From assembly GCA_013115145.1 (NCBI GenBank), contig JAAPAO010000056.1, forward strand, positions 35,718-99,717: a stretch of 64,000 nt of DNA, in the 5' to 3' direction. How positions within the stretch are numbered: the first letter of the stretch is position 1; every line of letters begins with the position of its first letter. Both the position numbers and the translations under genes were made by a program. Of this stretch, positions 59,490-64,000 are shown piece by piece. Below the pieces are notes generated by a model, which searched no databases, was not told the DNA's origin, and was given only the letters and a program-made list of their open reading frames with translations. The stretch is from Perkinsus chesapeaki. Its lineage: Eukaryota; Perkinsozoa; Perkinsida; Perkinsidae.

Positions 59490-60015
59490 ATAACGTAGTT
59501 GGACGCGTCAGCATGATCCTCCTAGTCGGCACAAACTCGGCCGGGATGATGAGGAAAGAGGGCACGGCAATATGCCCGCCTTATTTCCTTTTGAGAAGCC
59601 TGACGGGGATATACTTAAGGCTTGGTAGTAATCTTCGTCGAACATCAGACATCAAAACTGCCTGAACTATAGCACCGCTGAGGTAGAGCCAGTCTAAGAT
59701 CTCGAATGCCGCAGGTACAAAGCCATAGTTTTCTCTATCGGTCGATGTTGCTGATGAATTACCCGCAGCCAGGCCACTTAGAAGCAGAACGCGACCCGCC
59801 AGGTTATCATTGCGCCATTCTGATACAGTGGGAATGATGCCAGCAGCAGCATAACCACAGACCGCCATTTTGTCGTCACCCTCTCACATATCTTTGACAA
59901 TGGGGCCATACTATTGCTGCACGCTCGTCCCAGAACTTAGGCCACTTGGGGACCTAGGCCTGTTTCCAATCATCGTCTTCTGGCTCGGTCGGGAGAGATT
60001 CATCAACACGCAACG
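59490..60015 (-). pseudogene. Decayed J-domain unit, copy 3
   Basis: Tandem copy of 58950-59485 with scattered substitutions. It lacks the 11-bp insertion of copy 2 but has one extra base that breaks the J-domain frame after EDYYQALSIS. The upstream relic stays open for 95 codons (59581-59868, MAVCGYAAAGIIPTVSEW), but a stop differs in place from copy 2 further upstream, so both have decayed independently. Confidence 0.75.
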
Positions 60016-60084
60016 AGTCAACCCAATTGTAATTAAAGAGATCACCAGGATCCAAAAAAGGTTGCGATATCAGTTCTCCAGCAG

Positions 60085-60357
60085 TTACCCTGGCACTAGT
60101 CGATAGAACCGGTAGCGCAGTAGCCTTGACGGTCTATCTTTACTTCGCAATACCAAGTTTTCACTAGGCATCGGTGGTGGTGGTGGTAGTTGTGACTGAG
60201 CATGACTCGACGACTGGGTTGCTGACTGGCTAGATCTTCTTTGCGGCACCGGTTCTTCACTAGGCATGCATGGTGGAAGTTCATCAATGGTCGATTCTAG
60301 CGAACAGTCCAAACTAACATATAGCTCAGTCACAAGTGGGGACTCACAACTGGACAC
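60085..60357 (-). CDS. Possible Pro/Ser-rich protein
   Basis: A 90-residue frame with a duplicated motif (PPCMPSEEPVPQRRS and PPPPMPSENLVLRS). True start unclear. It could be a small disordered protein or an exon next to the J-domain relics. Confidence 0.3.
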   Translation of the reverse strand: MSSCESPLVTELYVSLDCSLESTIDELPPCMPSEEPVPQRRSSQSATQSSSHAQSQLPPPPPMPSENLVLRSKDRPSRLLRYRFYRLVPG

Positions 60358-61076
60358 CCGTGATGACTATTGGGCTTGTTGTGGAGCTACATCACTTCAC
60401 CTTTACTAGTACCCCTGAAGTACATATATGCGACCATCAAGTTCAGTGCTCAGTGAGCAATGCTCACCTAGGTGCACGTGTATATATAGTTTGTCGGTCG
60501 AGTCGCTCGTTTGCCAGTTTTCCTGGAGCGACCTGTGAATCATCAGCCGGGACACCTAAAGTTCAGGTCCTGAATGAAAAAAAAGACACATGATTCATCA
60601 GATCTTCAACCGCCCTTCAGTAATACCCATAAACTCTTGAGTTCTAGCACCACCGTCAATAAAGGCACCCAATTGTACCCTCAGTGCTAAATTGGCCCTC
60701 CTAAGTTGCCCGCAGCGCTGAGCCACAACTCGGAGCTCATGCTGTCGAGTCTTTTCGTGATGCGACTTGTTGCTGAGTCGCTTAGATTCACATCACGAGA
60801 TTTCATACACTACAACAACGACATAGAAACTGAGATACATAACCCAAGAGACTTAGAATGTACACGGGTCATAAGAATAATCCATAAACTCGACGACTTA
60901 GGCTAAGTCACTTAGCCATAAGGCGTTCCTAGTCCACAGACATATGGAGAAGCTGTCCGATGAGCTGTGACACAGATCTTACTCCCATTGAGAACACGAC
61001 GCTCATACTGAAAAAGTAAACCTATCGATGATACTATTCCGGCTAGCATTAGCATACACAATGTATATCGGTCGAT

Positions 61077-61523
61077 TTAATAATACCAACGATACAATTT
61101 GCGTTTGCCTGAGGAGGTATGCCTAATGCGTGGTAATATCCGCCGAACACAAGGTATAAACCAATCCACTTCACTTCGAAACATTTCTAGAGAAAAGCTA
61201 CAAGCTCCGAACAGTTCGGAGCCAGTGTGATGGCTGAGCGTCCTTTTTTCCGAAGGGCATTGTAGAAGCGGCCGAAGGCAGGGTTCTGCATTATTCTCCA
61301 CTCGAGAAGGCACGGTCTTCACTAGCGTTTCGATGGCATAAGAGAACGTTCTGCCGGGAAAGGCGCGTTCAAAGATGAACTGTAGGGGTAGTTTAATAAT
61401 GACTTCTGACGTTCGGATTGCAGAACTCAAGAACTCTTGCGCACTTGCTGTAACCTGAGACCTTGCGGTTTCATAGTTTTGAGCGCAAGTTCCAATTGGA
61501 AGTCCCAATTCGGAACTGGACAA
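61077..61523 (-). CDS. Hypothetical open frame (148 codons)
   Basis: Open frame without an in-frame ATG at its 5' end, so at best a 3' exon. Ser-rich start, mixed globular composition, basic C-terminus (SSGKRKLYRWYY). No family recognised. Confidence 0.3.
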   Translation of the reverse strand: MSSSELGLPIGTCAQNYETARSQVTASAQEFLSSAIRTSEVIIKLPLQFIFERAFPGRTFSYAIETLVKTVPSRVENNAEPCLRPLLQCPSEKRTLSHHTGSELFGACSFSLEMFRSEVDWFIPCVRRILPRIRHTSSGKRKLYRWYY

Positions 61524-61828
61524 GCTTCAGAACATAGGACATAATTTCTGAGTTGACTCCTACTGGATGCTAGGCCAATAGAGCATAGTGCCCAGGCACG
61601 GGGCAGGGTGCAAACTCATGCTCGCAGGTAGTGGGCACGGTGCCATGCCTCGGAGCTTCCGAGTAGTCGGAGGTCTTTCCCCCACTGGTGTCAATAACCG
61701 CATACATGCCCGGAGGATTGCGAAGGAAACCTAGAACTAAAATGAATATCAGTTCGTATTATTCAAATATCTGAAGATTTAGATATGACTAACCTGTTGA
61801 CGCGTATGGATGTCGTCACTACCTCCCT

Positions 61829-61845
61829 CCGCTATGACATAGCGG
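61829..61845. repeat. Perfect hairpin, 1-nt spacer
   Basis: CCGCTATG (61829-61836), spacer A, CATAGCGG (61838-61845). Confidence 0.8.
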
Positions 61846-62449
61846 CTATGTACGTGCGTTTAGCTCGGTCCCCCTTTTTATGGCCGCGTCACGCGTCGTG
61901 CGTCACCGAACGCGCGGGCGGGCGCTGGTGGTTGGAGACGGCATGGAAGTTGATGATCGCCTGTGCGCTGTCTCATTATATTGTTCATGTAAAGTCTTAG
62001 CTACCGTTTTTAGCCTTTTACTCTCATCTTCTGATGGACGCTCAGTCCTCTACTATAAGCGGTGCCTACGCGGTGCCCTCTAATCAAGGGGAGGTTGAGT
62101 TGCATCCAGTTAATGAGAGGTTTGAGCCAACCGACACGGCACTGTCAGTACGCTATATTATTGCATCCATTAACCCGGTTAATTTGACCCTATTACAACA
62201 TATCATCCCTGTACGGTACAGGCTGTACCGCATCGTAATCGACAATAAGCTATGCTTACTAGGCATTCAGTCTATCAAGGTATGACCAAATTTGAAAATA
62301 TTCGGCAATGGAAGAAAGCGCGACTGAAGCGACATGACTAACTCGAACCGATCACCGCGCCACTCGTAGACTATATACGAGATGGGGGCGCGCTATCGTA
62401 TATAGTGCACGCGAAAAAGTCAATCCGAAAACGAGAGGCATAGCACGTG

Positions 62450-63050
62450 TGAAGGCTCTTACTAAGAGCCACTTAGAAAAAGCGCAATCTTTCCCCTCTC
62501 CCTGCCCTTCTATATCTCTCTCTAATACTTTCTTATCCTCATCACTACTATCTTGCATATCACCAGCGGTATCAACCATCACAAAACTGGAGTCAGATTT
62601 CTCGGCTTCATCCGGCCTGGTATACATATTACATGTAACGGAAGCCCTACTAGCTTTAGAAATCCGACTTCTCCGTAGACAGCGGCTCAAGTCACTAGTA
62701 GGAATCGTGAAAGCAAATCGTATCAGTCCCTTAGGGGCATCAAAATCCTTTCAGTAGTGGCTCAATAATTCAGAGTACTGACCCCCCGAAAATACACATA
62801 TAAGTTCAAGAGCTTCGGTGGCACAACCGCCGCACTTATCCCGGTTCCATAAAGCGCCAGAAATTCCAATCCTTTTAACGTTTTCGGCAACCTCGAGTCG
62901 AAATGCCCTAACTAATCGCCCGACGATTATACTGATTCATCCATGGAGCTACCCAAAATCATAGCGTTACAAAGCATATAAACCTGATGCGCGTCATTTT
63001 ACTACCTTCTTCCCCTTCTTATTCCTGCAACTATTGAACCTTCCACGAAG
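62450..63050 (-). pseudogene. Degenerate copy of the 54.1-54.7 kb gene
   Basis: Long stretches match 54.11-54.72 kb in the same order and orientation (for example the CNMYTRPDEAEKSDSSFVMV exon), with substitutions and small indels. The splice donor seen in the parent at 54294 is destroyed here, and the frame runs past the parent's stop. It continues directly into a copy of 57.0 kb, so about 2.3 kb of the parent locus is missing. Confidence 0.75.
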
Positions 63051-63319
63051 TGGAGGAGCGGCCCTTGTCCCTCCCTTGCTCCTCCTGTAGACCGCTGCTC
63101 AGTCGATGCACCTCTCTCTACACATCCAAACTGAACTAGCCCTATTGCTCTGTTCCCTACCTTCTCCTCAAATTCATTTCCATCAACTCCTATCAAACCA
63201 GTAGCAAGATCCCGCGCGGCGGTGATATCTGAGACGTTAGCTATTAACAGTGCGCTCGCAAGCAGCATTACATTGTCCAGCTTTGGTATTGATAAGGACG
63301 AACCTCCCCCTTGAACAGT

Positions 63320-63352
63320 AGAAAAACTCCGTAGACTCTACGGAGTTTTTCT
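63320..63352. repeat. Perfect 16-bp hairpin, 1-nt spacer, made by an insertion
   Basis: AGAAAAACTCCGTAGA (63320-63335), spacer C, and its exact complement (63337-63352). The parent sequence at 57.25 kb has only one arm. Confidence 0.9.
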
Positions 63353-63580
63353 CTACGGCGTAGAGTTCTTAGCAAGTTCGTCATCAGCAGGGTAGTATTT
63401 TCCTCTAAAGGATCTATACGATGATCAAGCCATACGCTTCCTCCTCCCCAACCTCGCTTTTTACACTGTCACAATTGGTGCGGATTTGTGGAATCTCCAA
63501 AGGGTATCTCCATCTGGGCCAAGGAAGTCGCCACCCCGAATGGCTGGATGGAAAGATTCACTATCAGCGCACTCAACCAC

Positions 63581-63595
63581 CAAAGCTTAGCTTTG
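63581..63595. repeat. Perfect 7-bp hairpin, 1-nt spacer, made by an insertion
   Basis: CAAAGCT (63581-63587), spacer T, AGCTTTG (63589-63595). The parent at 57.47 kb lacks about 14 nt here. Confidence 0.8.
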
Positions 63596-64000
63596 AAAGC
63601 TACCGTTTTGGGCGAAGCATACAAGACTCAGAGCCTCCCCGTTGATACTACCCGAACTTGTTTTCATGCCGATTCCCATCGTAGAATCTAGCACATGTCC
63701 AGCTCGTGACATGGTTGATAATATCTTCTTGATATTACATGTGTCATTCAGTCCGAGCTGTTCGCTTTCCGTGATACAAGCTCACCTTCCCATTGTCTTG
63801 AGTAGCTAGTTCGCGGACGAACAGTCAGGATTTTAATATTCGGCACACGAAGTGTTTCGAAGTCTGATCTAGACTAGTCCGCCTCTCGGTCACGCACGCA
63901 TGCGCATCGGCGAGATGTCACGCTTCTTTATAAGAACCTCATGTTGAGAGTTAGTGTCGGTAATGCATCCGAGCTTTGATTGTCATCTTTCTTGACCCAC

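Larger units (their letters stand above)
60358..62340. other. Gene-poor interval
   Basis: The only long frame is on the minus strand at 61077-61523 (148 residues, no ATG at the start, no motif). A perfect hairpin lies at 61829-61845. The rest holds no supported gene. Confidence 0.45.
63055..63690 (-). pseudogene. Degenerate copy of the 57.0-57.56 kb exons
   Basis: Matches exons 57468-57566, 57352-57430, 57192-57304 and 57081-57160 of the unknown gene in order. It is broken by two insertions that create palindromes (63320-63352 and 63581-63595); the first is 29 nt and shifts the frame, the second disrupts an exon end. A short loss in the exon corresponding to 57192-57304 removes part of the YCSDFKGER stretch. 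Confidence 0.8.

Overview
This is eukaryotic nuclear DNA from a protist with dense, very short GT-AG introns (mostly 37-60 nt), compact head-to-tail genes and a flagellar gene. A perkinsid alveolate (Perkinsus-like) fits best; that is an inference from gene style and content, not from a search. No prokaryotic operon, CRISPR array, rRNA or convincing tRNA was found. Most gene models below were built by hand, joining exons only where splice sites and reading phase agree.

Layout. 1-6350: gene-poor, with one long acidic disordered ORF and a FLYWCH-like fragment. 6353-13314: four tandem minus-strand amino acid/auxin permease (AAAP) transporters sharing one phase-1 intron. 13.9-21.2 kb: gene-poor. 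21.2-24.2 kb: two six-exon paralogous secreted cysteine-rich proteins. 25.2-28.6 kb: a Tousled-like kinase on the plus strand, followed by an unknown gene. 30.3-33.2 kb: minus-strand CCCH zinc finger, a helical-repeat protein and a BSD-domain protein. 33.2-37.2 kb: poorly resolved.

37.3-51.4 kb is a dense run of six minus-strand genes. In transcription order they are an ER-type J-domain/thioredoxin-like protein, a signal peptidase II (LspA) homologue, a YWTD-like propeller protein, a MYND/EF-hand/TPR protein, a METTL21-type methyltransferase and CFAP210. Several neighbours are only 70-80 bp apart.

51.4-64 kb is a duplication-rich end. It holds three decayed J-domain copies (HPD changed to HPG), an unknown multi-exon gene family, and a partial, internally deleted pseudogene copy of that family carrying two palindromic insertions.

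The most striking observations are an LspA homologue with introns and both catalytic aspartates in a nuclear genome, the palindromic insertions in the duplicate, a set of perfect hairpins with 1-nt spacers, and candidate introns of only 22-31 nt.
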